A stretch of DNA of 41,783 nucleotides from Pseudomonas tremae (lineage in GTDB: Bacteria; Pseudomonadota; Gammaproteobacteria; Pseudomonadales; Pseudomonadaceae). The stretch spans positions 1 through 41,783 of the forward strand of contig NZ_LJRO01000428.1 of the NCBI RefSeq assembly GCF_001401155.1, read 5' to 3'. Shown in pieces: positions 7,623 to 15,988 of the stretch (its first letter is position 1; each line of letters starts with the position of its first letter). The notes under the pieces are model-generated. The model was not told the DNA's origin and searched no databases. It worked only from the letters and a program-made list of their open reading frames with translations. A program made the position numbers and the translations under genes.

Positions 7623-8747
7623 ATGCAAGCTCTAAACATTTTTGCCTCGTTGCAAACCCCGGTATCGTCGTTCCCGTTGTCATCCGACAGCAATGTGAGC
7701 AACAACACCAGCACGTCGAGCAAAGAGCTCAAGGACGTTATCGATCAACTGGTTCAGGCGCTGACTAAAAATGGCAAGCTGGATGACACGTCTCCGCTTG
7801 GCAAGATGCTCGCAAAATCGATGGCTGCGGACGGTAAGTCCGGTGGCAGCATTGATGACATCACCGCAGGGCTCGATAAGCTGATCCACGAAAAGCTCGG
7901 TGACAATTTCGGCGCTTCCGCAGGCATGGCCGGTAATCGAGATGTAGGCGGTGGCGGTGGCGGTGGTGGTGGCTCTGATTCCGGTTTGGGCGGCGGTGTG
8001 GGTGGCGGTTCGGGTGCCGGACAGTCTGACCTGATGAACCAGGTGCTGAGCGGTCTTGGCAAAGCTGTGCTGAACGATCTGCTGAAGCCCAGCGAGGACG
8101 GCGGAACCACGTTCTCCAAAGATGACATGCCTCTGCTGGAAAAAGTCGCCCAATTCATGGACGACAACAAGTCCCAGTTCCCTACCACCAACGGCGGCAC
8201 CTGGTCGGACGAACTGAAGGAAGACAATGGTCTGGATGGTCAGGAAACTGCTCAGTTCCGTTCCGCCCTCGACCTCATCGGCCAACAGCTCGGCCAGCAA
8301 GAGAGTGGTGCCAGTGGTGCCAGTGGTGCGGCTGGTGGCGGTGGTCTGGGTTCTCCTGTGAGTGGGTCGGGTGATTCATCCGGTTCGTTCGGTGATCCTC
8401 TGATTGATGCCAACACCGGGCCTTCCAGCAATGGCAACGGCAATAGCACCTTTGACCCAGGTCAATTGATCGGGCAACTGATCGACCGGGGTCTGCAGGC
8501 ATCCGCTTCGGGTGGAGGCCTGGGTTCCCCTGTCGACAACTCGACGCAGTCCGGCGGCAACACCAATGGTAATACGGCCAGTCAGGATTTAGGCCAGCTC
8601 TTGGGTGGACTGCTGCAGAAAGGGCTTGAAGCAACGCTTCAAGGCGCTGGCAACGCGGCTGGCAACTTGCAATCAAGTGCCGCGCAAACTGCCGCGCTGC
8701 TGCTCACTGCCCTGCTGCAGGGTACTCATAATCAATCCTTGTCCTGA
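7623..8747 (+). CDS. hrpZ: HrpZ harpin
   Basis: A 374-residue, Gly-rich, cysteine-free secreted harpin that binds lipid, forms pores and elicits plant responses when secreted. Features are the N-terminal LVQALTKNGKLDDTSPLGKM, a glycine tract at about residues 109-125, the conserved centre LIHEKLGDNFGASAG, and a C-terminal half with two GGGLGSPV motifs. Overall it resembles the DC3000-type HrpZ rather than the shorter pv. syringae 61 type (from memory). The upstream GGAAGGG is a good ribosome site for ATG 7623. It is second in the hrpA operon. Confidence 0.96.
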   Translation: MQALNIFASLQTPVSSFPLSSDSNVSNNTSTSSKELKDVIDQLVQALTKNGKLDDTSPLGKMLAKSMAADGKSGGSIDDITAGLDKLIHEKLGDNFGASAGMAGNRDVGGGGGGGGGSDSGLGGGVGGGSGAGQSDLMNQVLSGLGKAVLNDLLKPSEDGGTTFSKDDMPLLEKVAQFMDDNKSQFPTTNGGTWSDELKEDNGLDGQETAQFRSALDLIGQQLGQQESGASGASGAAGGGGLGSPVSGSGDSSGSFGDPLIDANTGPSSNGNGNSTFDPGQLIGQLIDRGLQASASGGGLGSPVDNSTQSGGNTNGNTASQDLGQLLGGLLQKGLEATLQGAGNAAGNLQSSAAQTAALLLTALLQGTHNQSLS

Positions 8748-8774
8748 CTGACAGCCGCCTGACGGAGAGTCATT

Positions 8775-9149
8775 ATGACCATTTCCCAAATCAGCAATAT
8801 CAACAGCGTCTCCCCGGGGCTTGGGCAGAATGTGCATCAGGGCCTTGCCTCTGAGCCCGCTCAGGCGGATGTCGACTTATTCAATGCGGCGATGCGTCCG
8901 GATAACGGGCCTGCTACGTCGCACCTGAGCGATCGGGTGGCCAGCGTGCTGTCCGAGCGTCTGGGCGATACCGCCAAGCTTTCAAATCAGGCAATGCGTC
9001 AGATGAAGAAAGTGGCGAACTCCGAAGACGGTTCGGAAATCGTGCAATTGGGCCGCGCGCTTTCGCAGTGCTCGCTGCAAATGGCGTTGACGACCAAGGT
9101 CGTCAGCAAGAGCGCTCAGGCGCTCGACAAGTTGACCAACCTGCAGTAG
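8775..9149 (+). CDS. hrpB: HrpB, T3SS inner rod protein (SctI family)
   Basis: A 124-residue small soluble protein in the inner-rod position between hrpZ and hrcJ. The C-terminal helical part SRALSQCSLQMALTTKVVSK-like segment (GRALSQCSLQMALTTKVVS) fits the rod subunits that connect basal body and pilus. ACGGAGAG upstream supports ATG 8775. The stop TAG overlaps the ribosome site of hrcJ. Confidence 0.9.
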   Translation: MTISQISNINSVSPGLGQNVHQGLASEPAQADVDLFNAAMRPDNGPATSHLSDRVASVLSERLGDTAKLSNQAMRQMKKVANSEDGSEIVQLGRALSQCSLQMALTTKVVSKSAQALDKLTNLQ

Positions 9150-9157
9150 AGGTTTCC

Positions 9158-9967
9158 GTGAAATTTTTGAGCGCAGGGCTGCTGATGCTGTGCATGCTCC
9201 TGCTCGGGGGCTGCAGTGACGAGACTGACTTGTTCACAGGCCTTTCCGAGCAGGATTCCAACGAGGTAGTGGCTCGTCTTGCTGACCAGCATATCGATGC
9301 GCGTAAACGCATGGAGAAGACCGGCGTAGTGGTGACGGTTGCCACCAGCGACATGAACCGTGCGGTGCGCGTGCTCGACGCAGCAGGCCTGCCTCGGCAT
9401 TCACGGACCAGTCTGGGTGAGATATTCAAAAAGGAAGGGGTGATTTCTACCCCGCTTGAAGAGCGCGCCCGTTACATCTATGCCTTGTCGCAAGAACTCG
9501 AGGCCACACTGTCGCAAATCGATGGGGTCATCGTCGCCAGGGTGCATGTGGTATTGCCAGAGCGCGTGGCGCCGGGCGAGCCGATCCAGCCGGCATCCGC
9601 TGCGGTTTTCATCAAGCACTCGGCTGCGCTGGACCCTGACAGTGTGCGTGGACGTATTCAACAGATGGTCGCCAGCAGTATTCCCGGCATGTCCGCGCAA
9701 TCTGCAGATTCAAAGAAGTTTTCGATTGTCTTCGTCCCGGCTGCCGAATTCCAGGAAACCACGCAATGGGTGAGTTTCGGGCCCTTCAAGCTCGATAGCG
9801 CTAACCTGCCATTCTGGAAGGTCATGCTTTGGGTGATTCCGGCCGGGATTCTGCTGTCACTGCTGATAGCCGTTCTGCTGGTGCGCAGTGACTGGCGCGC
9901 CGCGTTGTTGAAGCGCATCGGTGCAGGCGTCCGTGGCAAGCGTTCGAACCTTCCGGCGCGTGCGTGA
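9158..9967 (+). CDS. hrcJ: HrcJ, inner-membrane ring lipoprotein (SctJ)
   Basis: A 269-residue YscJ/FliF-type lipoprotein of the inner membrane ring. It has a lipoprotein signal (LLLGGCSDE; Cys about residue 20), the periplasmic ring-building region with VVATVHVVLPE-like sequence (VIVARVHVVLPERV), and one C-terminal membrane helix (about 222-244) followed by a basic tail. An upstream ATG in frame at 9068 lies inside hrpB; GTG 9158 with AGAGG just upstream gives the expected signal peptide, so I use it. The stop overlaps the hrpD ATG. Confidence 0.95.
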   Translation: MKFLSAGLLMLCMLLLGGCSDETDLFTGLSEQDSNEVVARLADQHIDARKRMEKTGVVVTVATSDMNRAVRVLDAAGLPRHSRTSLGEIFKKEGVISTPLEERARYIYALSQELEATLSQIDGVIVARVHVVLPERVAPGEPIQPASAAVFIKHSAALDPDSVRGRIQQMVASSIPGMSAQSADSKKFSIVFVPAAEFQETTQWVSFGPFKLDSANLPFWKVMLWVIPAGILLSLLIAVLLVRSDWRAALLKRIGAGVRGKRSNLPARA

Positions 9968-10494
9968 TGAATCAGGATGCCGAGCAACTATGGGTCAACT
10001 GGTGGTGTAACCCCTGGCCTTGGGCGCACCCGGCCTGGCAGGACAGATTTGCCGAAGTGCATGGAGTGTCGATACATGATTGCGAAGCGCTGCTGACCAG
10101 CCGTCATGGTGTGTTTCTGCAGAGTATCGGCATCGTTGCAGATCAGCCGCCGCAGGTAGATGAGCCGGTGTTGAGCTGGCTGGCGCTGTCACCGTCGCAA
10201 CGTGAACAGGCGATAGCGCTGGCGCAATGCATCTGCTTTTCCCTGAATGAAAGTGAAGACCCTGACGGGCAATGGTGCCGAGGGTTCAGCAAGGCGTTAC
10301 GGCCCGAGGTCTGGCTTGATCTGCACAATCAAGATGCACGATTGCTGCTGGGGGCCTGGCTAGGCGCTCGATACTGGTCTCGATTGCGCCTGGCGTGGCC
10401 GCCGGAAGAGGTGGCTGACACCCCTTGCAAGGCACCCGATAACAAGCTCCAAACGTTGTGGCAGGCCGTTTTGTGGCGTGTCTCAGCGGCCTGA
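9967..10494 (+). CDS. hrpD: HrpD, T3SS accessory cytosolic protein (SctK-like)
   Basis: A 175-residue Trp-rich protein beginning MNQDAEQLWVNWWCNPW. By position between hrcJ and hrpE it is the SctK equivalent, the cytosolic sorting-platform adaptor; sequence alone is too diverged to prove this. The ATG overlaps the hrcJ stop in the arrangement ATGA, which indicates translational coupling. The GTG three bases earlier is less likely. Confidence 0.88.
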   Translation: MNQDAEQLWVNWWCNPWPWAHPAWQDRFAEVHGVSIHDCEALLTSRHGVFLQSIGIVADQPPQVDEPVLSWLALSPSQREQAIALAQCICFSLNESEDPDGQWCRGFSKALRPEVWLDLHNQDARLLLGAWLGARYWSRLRLAWPPEEVADTPCKAPDNKLQTLWQAVLWRVSAA

Positions 10495-10530
10495 ACACCC
10501 TCCGGTTCTCTTTGTCTCAGGAATTTCCCC

Positions 10531-11112
10531 ATGCTCGCCAAACGCAGTATTGCTATGACGGCCGCTACGCTGCTGCCTGAACCGATCTTGCGCCGTGAAC
10601 ACATCGCCGACAGCCTGCTGGCGCGCGATTTACTCGCCGATGCGCAGCAGCAGGCCAGCCAATTGCTGGTGCTTGAGCAGGAGAAGGCCCAGCGCCTGCA
10701 AGAACAGGCGCTTGCACAGTTCTGGCAAAGCGCCAATGACCTGCTGGGTGAGCTGAAAGCGCAACGCGAGGCCTTGCAGGAGCAAGCGCTGTGCGCTGTT
10801 GAAACGCTTTTGAACGAGTCGCTAAAGAATTTGCTGGACGACACGACGCTGGCCGAAAGGGCGCGTGCGGTGGTCAGAAACCTTGCTGCCAGTCAGCTCA
10901 ATGAAGCGGTCGCAACGCTTGGTGTTCACCCCGATATGGCCGAGCCTGTCGCCGAGTGGCTGGCCGAAAGCCGGTTTGCAGAGCACTGGCAGCTCAAGCG
11001 TGACGCGACCATAGCGCTGGGCAGCTTGCGGCTGAGTGACGCGAATGGCGCTTTCGATATCGACTGGACGAACCTGCGCAACGGTTTGTTGGGCGCTGGC
11101 CCGTCAGCCTGA
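10531..11112 (+). CDS. hrpE: HrpE, ATPase stator (SctL)
   Basis: A 193-residue YscL/FliH-like stator that tethers and regulates the HrcN ATPase. MLAKRSIAMTAATLLPEPIL is the typical N-terminus, followed by a Gln/Ala/Leu-rich coiled region (about 35-110) and a C-terminal globular part with DANGAFDIDW. TCAGGAA precedes ATG 10531. It is the last gene of the hrpA operon. Confidence 0.94.
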   Translation: MLAKRSIAMTAATLLPEPILRREHIADSLLARDLLADAQQQASQLLVLEQEKAQRLQEQALAQFWQSANDLLGELKAQREALQEQALCAVETLLNESLKNLLDDTTLAERARAVVRNLAASQLNEAVATLGVHPDMAEPVAEWLAESRFAEHWQLKRDATIALGSLRLSDANGAFDIDWTNLRNGLLGAGPSA

Positions 11113-11162
11113 GCACAGGCCTCGAACGAACACAAACGCGACCGGATCGCGAATCACAAAAT

Positions 11163-11191
11163 GGAACCGTCCGGCATGTTTGTTCCACTCA
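11163..11191 (+). promoter_or_regulatory. hrp box of the hrpF (hrpC) operon
   Basis: GGAACC (11163-11168), a 16-base spacer, CCACTCA (11185-11191). It is 32 bases upstream of the hrpF start and drives hrpF-hrpG-hrcC-hrpT-hrpV. Confidence 0.95.
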
Positions 11192-11223
11192 AGGGTTGAA
11201 CCCCTTTTATGGAGCACCAGAAC

Positions 11224-11448
11224 ATGATCAGTTTCAACAGTTTGCAACGTCATCTGGACAACTCTTCGAATCGCGCCCAGACCAATATGGAGGACGCGGC
11301 GATGCAGGCTTCGGAAAGCGGCTCTATCGAAGATATGCAGGCATTCAACGACGCTCAGCAGCAAGCCGACGTTGCCAATATCGCTGTCAATGAAAGCCTG
11401 CGCGCCAAACACGGCATCACCAAAGCAATCATCGATGGAATTCAGTGA
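11224..11448 (+). CDS. hrpF: HrpF, small pilin co-chaperone-like protein
   Basis: A 74-residue acidic helical protein, MISFNSLQRHLDNSSNRAQ at the start. By position and size it resembles YscE, the co-chaperone that with a YscG-like partner (here HrpG) keeps the needle or pilin subunit soluble; this is inference from synteny. ATG 11209 is also in frame, but GGAG at 11211-11214 is well placed for ATG 11224, which also gives the familiar 74 residues. Its 3' end overlaps hrpG by 14 bases. Confidence 0.92.
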   Translation: MISFNSLQRHLDNSSNRAQTNMEDAAMQASESGSIEDMQAFNDAQQQADVANIAVNESLRAKHGITKAIIDGIQ

Positions 11449-11866
11449 TTTCACCGAGATCCTCGGCCAATGGTTTGCCCAGCGACCGGCGACGCCGCTG
11501 GACTGCTGGATCGATGAAGCCAACGCTCGTCTGGCTGTGATCGGTGACGGGGTTCGGTGCAGCATCGAGCTGCTCGACCCCTATGATGCCGATGACCCTC
11601 AACGGCTTGAAGCCCTGCTCAGCGAGGGCGGCGCGAGCCTTGCCTGTGCTTGCGAAGGCGCGTTTGCCATCGATCCGCAGACCCGCTGCGTGGTCCTGAT
11701 CAGCTGGATAGCAAACCCTTGTCGCCTCGATGATCTGCTCGCGCATCTGGAAAGCCTGGCCAATCAACGCGCGGCCCTGCTGAGCCTGATGCAAAACGCC
11801 ATTCGCGACACCACGCCCGCCTTATCCGGGCGCGCGATCTTCAATTACCGGCAACCGGGAGTGTGA
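11435..11866 (+). CDS. hrpG: HrpG, chaperone-like anti-anti-activator
   Basis: A 143-residue acidic protein starting MEFSDFTEILGQWFAQRP, of the size and shape of class I T3SS chaperones. In P. syringae HrpG binds HrpV and so relieves HrpV inhibition of HrpS (known). The start overlaps the end of hrpF by 14 bases in another frame, which suggests coupling, and the stop is one base before the hrcC ATG. Confidence 0.93.
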   Translation: MEFSDFTEILGQWFAQRPATPLDCWIDEANARLAVIGDGVRCSIELLDPYDADDPQRLEALLSEGGASLACACEGAFAIDPQTRCVVLISWIANPCRLDDLLAHLESLANQRAALLSLMQNAIRDTTPALSGRAIFNYRQPGV

Positions 11867-11867
11867 A

Positions 11868-13970
11868 ATGCGCAAGGCCTTAATGTGGTTGCCTTTATTG
11901 TTGATCGGGGTAATACCTGCCACGTGGGCGGTCACCCCCGAAGCCTGGAAGCACACTGCTTACGCCTATGATGCCCAGCAGACCGAGCTGTCTACGGCTT
12001 TGTCTGACTTCGCCACAGAGTTCGGCATGGCGCTGGACATGTCACCTGTCCAGGGCAAGCTGGATGGCCGTATTCGTGCCGATAACCCCGAGCAATTTCT
12101 CGATCGGCTGAGTCAGGAGTATCACTTTCAGTGGTTTGTCTATAACGACACCCTGTACGTCAGCCCGTCCAGTGAACATACCTCGGCGCGCATCGAAGTG
12201 TCGCCGGATGCCGTGGATGACTTGCAGACGGCTCTCACCGACGTAGGTCTGCTGGACAAGCGTTTTGGCTGGGGTGCATTACCTGACGAAGGGGTGGTGC
12301 TGGTGCGCGGTCCGGCGAAATATGTCGAGTTCGTGCGCGACTACAGTAAAAAAGTCGAAAAGCCCGACAAAAAGGCAGACAAGCAGGACGTGGTTGTACT
12401 GCCACTGAAATACGCGAACGCAGCTGACCGGACCATTCATTATCGCGATCAGCAACTGGTGGTCGCCGGCGTGGCCAGTATCCTGCAGGATCTGCTGGAA
12501 AGCCGTTCGCGTGGCGAGAGCATCAACAGCGTCAACCTGCTGCCCGGACAGGGCGCAGGCGGGGCAAATGGAACAGCAGGTCTGCCTTCCAATGGGCTGT
12601 CCTACAACCTGGGCTCCAACGGAATCGACACCGCCTCTTTGCAGCAGGGCATTGACCGGGTGCTGAATTTCGGCAGTAAAAAATCTTCCAAAGGTCACTC
12701 CGCTGGCCGGGCAAGTATTCGCGTGAGTGCCGATGTCCGTAACAACTCCGTGCTGATCTACGACCTGCCAGAACGCAAGGGCATGTACCAGAAGCTGGTC
12801 AAGGAACTGGATGTGCCGCGCAATCTGATCGAGATCGATGCCGTCATCCTCGATATTGATCGCAACGAACTGGCAGAACTCTCCAGTCGCTGGAACTTCA
12901 ATGCAGGCAGTGTCAGTGGCGGTGCCAACCTGTTTGACGCAGGCACCAGTTCGACGCTGTTCATCCAGAACGCCGGCAAGTTTGCAGCAGAGCTGCACGC
13001 GCTTGAGGGCAACGGCTCGGCCTCGGTCATTGGCAACCCGTCGATCCTCACCCTTGAAAACCAGCCTGCGGTAATCGACCTGAGCCGGACCGAATACCTG
13101 ACTGCCACGTCCGAACGTGCTGCCGAAATCTTGCCCATCACGGCGGGCACCAGCCTGCAGGTGATCCCGCGGTCGCTGGATCATGACGGCAAGTCTCAAG
13201 TGCAGATGATCGTCGACATTGAGGACGGGCAAATCGACGTGTCGACCATCAACGATACGCAGCCAAGTGTGCGCCGGGGTAACGTCAGCACTCAGGCGAT
13301 GATCGCCGAGCACGGTTCGCTGGTTATTGGCGGCTTTCATGGTCTTGAGGCTAACGACCGGATTCACAAGGTCCCGCTGCTGGGTGACATTCCGTACATC
13401 GGCAAGCTGCTGTTTCAGTCCCGCAGTCGGGAATTGAGCCAGCGCGAGCGGCTGTTTATCCTGACGCCACGCTTGATTGGCGATCAGGTCAACCCGGCCC
13501 GCTACGTGCAGAACGGTAACCCGCACGATGTCGATGACCAGATGAAAAGGATCAAGCAGCGACGTGATGGCGGCGAGCTGCCGACGCGTGGCGACATCCA
13601 GAAAGTCTTCACCCAGCTGGTCGACGGCACTTCACCTGTCGGGATGCGCACCGGCGACGCCCTGCCATTCGAAACCGACAGCCTGTGTGACCCAGGCGAA
13701 GGTCTGACACTTGATCGGCAACGTTCGCAATGGTTTGCGCAGAAGGATTGGGGTGTAGCAGTAGTCGTCGCCCACAACGGCACCGACAAGCCGGTGCGTA
13801 TCGACGAAAGCCGCTGTGGCGGTCGATGGGTAATAGGTGTTTCAGCCTGGCCTCATGCGTGGCTGCAACCCGGTGAGGAAAGCGAGGTGTACATCGCTGT
13901 GCGCCAGCCGCAAGTATCAAAAATGGCCAAAGAAAGCCGGCCCTCATTGCTCAAGGGAGCGAAACCATGA
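11868..13970 (+). CDS. hrcC: HrcC, outer-membrane secretin (SctC)
   Basis: A 700-residue secretin forming the outer membrane ring. A Sec signal peptide (MRKALMWLPLLLIGVIPATW) is followed by periplasmic N-domains, then the secretin domain with the diagnostic VPLLGDIPYIGKLLFQ at about residue 501. A C-terminal extension of about 180 residues after the barrel carries a Cys pair (SLCDPG and ESRCGG). The region around residue 230 is Gly/Asn-rich. The stop overlaps the hrpT start (ATGA), consistent with coupled synthesis of secretin and its presumed pilotin. Confidence 0.97.
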   Translation: MRKALMWLPLLLIGVIPATWAVTPEAWKHTAYAYDAQQTELSTALSDFATEFGMALDMSPVQGKLDGRIRADNPEQFLDRLSQEYHFQWFVYNDTLYVSPSSEHTSARIEVSPDAVDDLQTALTDVGLLDKRFGWGALPDEGVVLVRGPAKYVEFVRDYSKKVEKPDKKADKQDVVVLPLKYANAADRTIHYRDQQLVVAGVASILQDLLESRSRGESINSVNLLPGQGAGGANGTAGLPSNGLSYNLGSNGIDTASLQQGIDRVLNFGSKKSSKGHSAGRASIRVSADVRNNSVLIYDLPERKGMYQKLVKELDVPRNLIEIDAVILDIDRNELAELSSRWNFNAGSVSGGANLFDAGTSSTLFIQNAGKFAAELHALEGNGSASVIGNPSILTLENQPAVIDLSRTEYLTATSERAAEILPITAGTSLQVIPRSLDHDGKSQVQMIVDIEDGQIDVSTINDTQPSVRRGNVSTQAMIAEHGSLVIGGFHGLEANDRIHKVPLLGDIPYIGKLLFQSRSRELSQRERLFILTPRLIGDQVNPARYVQNGNPHDVDDQMKRIKQRRDGGELPTRGDIQKVFTQLVDGTSPVGMRTGDALPFETDSLCDPGEGLTLDRQRSQWFAQKDWGVAVVVAHNGTDKPVRIDESRCGGRWVIGVSAWPHAWLQPGEESEVYIAVRQPQVSKMAKESRPSLLKGAKP

Positions 13971-14170
13971 ACATCCGTAGCATTGCAGTCTTGCTGGTGC
14001 TGGGCGCCACCCTGACAGGGTGCGCCACCCACGGCTGTTCGGGAAGCGCCTGCAAGCGTCCTGATTCCAACAGCCGCGAACTGGTCATCTGGTGGCCGCC
14101 GGACATGCGTGACGGCCTCGACGATCAGGACCATGAGCGTGATTACACCGTAGTACAGTTAAAGGACTAA
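13967..14170 (+). CDS. hrpT: HrpT, small outer-membrane lipoprotein
   Basis: A 67-residue lipoprotein: MNIRSIAVLLVLGATLTGC is a textbook lipoprotein signal, so the mature protein is only about 49 residues and has three cysteines including the lipidated one. Its place directly after the secretin gene suggests a pilotin that helps HrcC reach or insert in the outer membrane. It overlaps hrcC by four bases and is followed two bases later by hrpV. Confidence 0.93.
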   Translation: MNIRSIAVLLVLGATLTGCATHGCSGSACKRPDSNSRELVIWWPPDMRDGLDDQDHERDYTVVQLKD

Positions 14171-14172
14171 AA

Positions 14173-14532
14173 ATGATCGAGGTAACGGAGAAACTGGCGT
14201 TTTACGCCCAGGTAGCCGCTCAACATCCGGCGGTCTGGCCGGTGGCCAACGGCGTCGCTTTTGTCAGTCGGCGCGAGCACCATGACTGGGGCATCGCGCT
14301 GCACATCGAAGGTCGCGCCTTGCGTCCAGAGCAACTGCGTGAAGCGTTGCAACGACGCTTCATGGAGGCGGAGCGATTCAGTCAGTACTTCCTGTTTCTG
14401 GATATAAGGCGCGACTTTGTAGTGTGGCGCGCTGTCAACGCGACGCCCGACGCAGTCTTTAACCTAGACGAAATCCGCCGGCAGGAGTTGATGCTTGCCG
14501 GACTGGAGCACCTCAGCGAAGAACTGCACTGA
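14173..14532 (+). CDS. hrpV: HrpV, anti-activator of HrpS
   Basis: A 119-residue acidic cytosolic protein, MIEVTEKLAFYAQVAAQ at the start. HrpV binds HrpS and lowers hrpL transcription, and HrpG counteracts it (known in P. syringae). It ends the hrpF operon, so activation by HrpL also raises this brake. A strong hairpin follows 12 bases after the stop. Confidence 0.94.
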   Translation: MIEVTEKLAFYAQVAAQHPAVWPVANGVAFVSRREHHDWGIALHIEGRALRPEQLREALQRRFMEAERFSQYFLFLDIRRDFVVWRAVNATPDAVFNLDEIRRQELMLAGLEHLSEELH

Positions 14533-14544
14533 AAACCTCATGAA

Positions 14545-14584
14545 CAATGCCCATGAGCCCGAACTGACAGGCTCATGGGCATTG
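14545..14584. terminator. Long stem terminator after hrpV
   Basis: CAATGCCCATGAGCC (14545-14559) pairs perfectly with GGCTCATGGGCATTG (14570-14584) around a ten-base loop. The 15-pair stem is followed by CTTTAT. It sits between two convergent operons and may act in both directions. Confidence 0.85.
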
Positions 14585-14908
14585 CTTTATCGACGCACAT
14601 CGCCTGCCTGAAAAAAACTTCCTGCCTCGCTCCAAGCCGCAAAGCATTCGGCTCATACACGACTCCCCAAGTGCCCGCCAAGCGTCGTTCACGCCACGAT
14701 CACTGCTATGCCTGCGCGCTGATCTGGAGTGCCCCTGCCTGGCCAAGTATGTCGCAATGCTGCGCGTCACACGTTGCATCAGCCATATCGCGACTGTATG
14801 GCCCGAAGGCATGCAGGCACTTGTGACGCTCTGGCTTGCGTGTATCCGGTCTTGCAGGAGAGGAGGCAGGCGGCGACGTTATGCGTCATCTGCCTGGCCG
14901 CGAGGAGG
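14585..14908. other. Gap between convergent hrpV and hrcU, no gene seen
   Basis: About 320 bases with no frame I would call a gene; the open frames that cross it have no recognisable sequence. An imperfect hairpin (CAGGC 14867-14871 with GCCTG 14892-14896, inner GACG/CGTC) lies just beyond the hrcU stop and could end that transcript, though no T-run follows it. Confidence 0.5.
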
Positions 14909-15988
14909 TTACTGCTGGTCGTCGATCCGGATCACTTCGCCGGTGATTTCGTCCAGTTGACGAACCACCTTGTAGATGTGCGCGACGATCAGCAGGGTAG
15001 GGCGGGGTATGTATTTGCCGGGTTTGACCTTGTACAGCGTGCGCGCCAGCCAGATGTTCTGGACCACCGGGATTCCGGCTTTTTTTGCCCGTTCGATCAG
15101 CGCCAGCGCCTCGTCATCCTCACCTTTGCAGTGGATCATCGGCAGGGGCGTTTCACCGGGTCGATAGTACAGGGCCACCGCATAGTGCGTGGGGTTGACC
15201 AGTAGCATGTCCGCGTCTTCGACCGGCTTGGGCGCAGCGCTGGGCTCCTGATTGAGGATTTCATGGGACAGCTGCCGGCGATGACCCTTGACGTGTGGAT
15301 CGCCCTCTGACTGTTTGTATTCCTTTTTGATGTCCTCGTGGCTCATGCGCAATTTCTTGGCATGGAAGTACTTCTGCATGGCGAAGTCAGCCATTGCAAT
15401 GACCAGCAACAACCCTAGAATCACGCGAAGAATATGCCTGAACAGCTCAAGCAACGCATGCCAGTAAGTCTGAAGATCACTGTTGGCCAGCAACACCAGA
15501 CTGCCAAGTTCCGGTTTTACCTGGGTGTACAAAACCGCTGCAATGGCAGACGCTTTGAGGATGCTCATCAACAAATTGGTAATGTTCTGCCCGGAAAACA
15601 TCTGTTTCGCGTGAGAGAAAGGGTTGATCTTGTTGATGTCGATCTTCAGCGCCTTGGGGGCGAACAGAAAGCCGATCTGCATCCAGCTGCTGATCAGGCG
15701 CATGAGCATCGCCAGGCCGACGCTGCACAGGGTAAAGCTGAGCAGCACAGAAAAACCTTCGTTGGCAATCAGCTCGACCGATGACATGAACGGCCGATCG
15801 ATGCCTTTGAACGAAAGCGCGAGCAACGCCTGCAAGCGATTCACGCTTTCATCGGCCAGGCTCAGGGTGACTTCACTGACGGCCAGCAGCACCAGCAGCT
15901 TGCCGATGTCCTGACTCTGCCCGACCTGACCCTTTTCCCGCGCATCGCGCAGTTGTTTGGGCGTAGCCTTTTGCGTTTTTTCGCTCAT
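14909..15988 (-). CDS. hrcU: HrcU, export switch protein (SctU)
   Basis: A 359-residue YscU/FlhB-family inner membrane protein that sets substrate specificity. It starts MSEKTQKATPKQLRDAREKG, has four membrane helices in residues 30-210, and a cytosolic domain with the autocleavage motif NPTH (in MLLVNPTHYAVAL). The ATG overlaps the hrcT stop by four bases. It is the last gene of the hrpJ operon. Confidence 0.97.
   Translation of the reverse strand: MSEKTQKATPKQLRDAREKGQVGQSQDIGKLLVLLAVSEVTLSLADESVNRLQALLALSFKGIDRPFMSSVELIANEGFSVLLSFTLCSVGLAMLMRLISSWMQIGFLFAPKALKIDINKINPFSHAKQMFSGQNITNLLMSILKASAIAAVLYTQVKPELGSLVLLANSDLQTYWHALLELFRHILRVILGLLLVIAMADFAMQKYFHAKKLRMSHEDIKKEYKQSEGDPHVKGHRRQLSHEILNQEPSAAPKPVEDADMLLVNPTHYAVALYYRPGETPLPMIHCKGEDDEALALIERAKKAGIPVVQNIWLARTLYKVKPGKYIPRPTLLIVAHIYKVVRQLDEITGEVIRIDDQQ

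Noticed and set aside
12279..13526. Long minus-strand open frame opposite hrcC
   Set aside because: It lies fully antisense to a clear secretin gene, has no ribosome site or recognisable sequence, and follows from the high GC content of the third codon position.
14729..15205. Plus-strand frame in the hrpV-hrcU gap
   Set aside because: Most of it is antisense to hrcU and the rest has no recognisable sequence or ribosome site.
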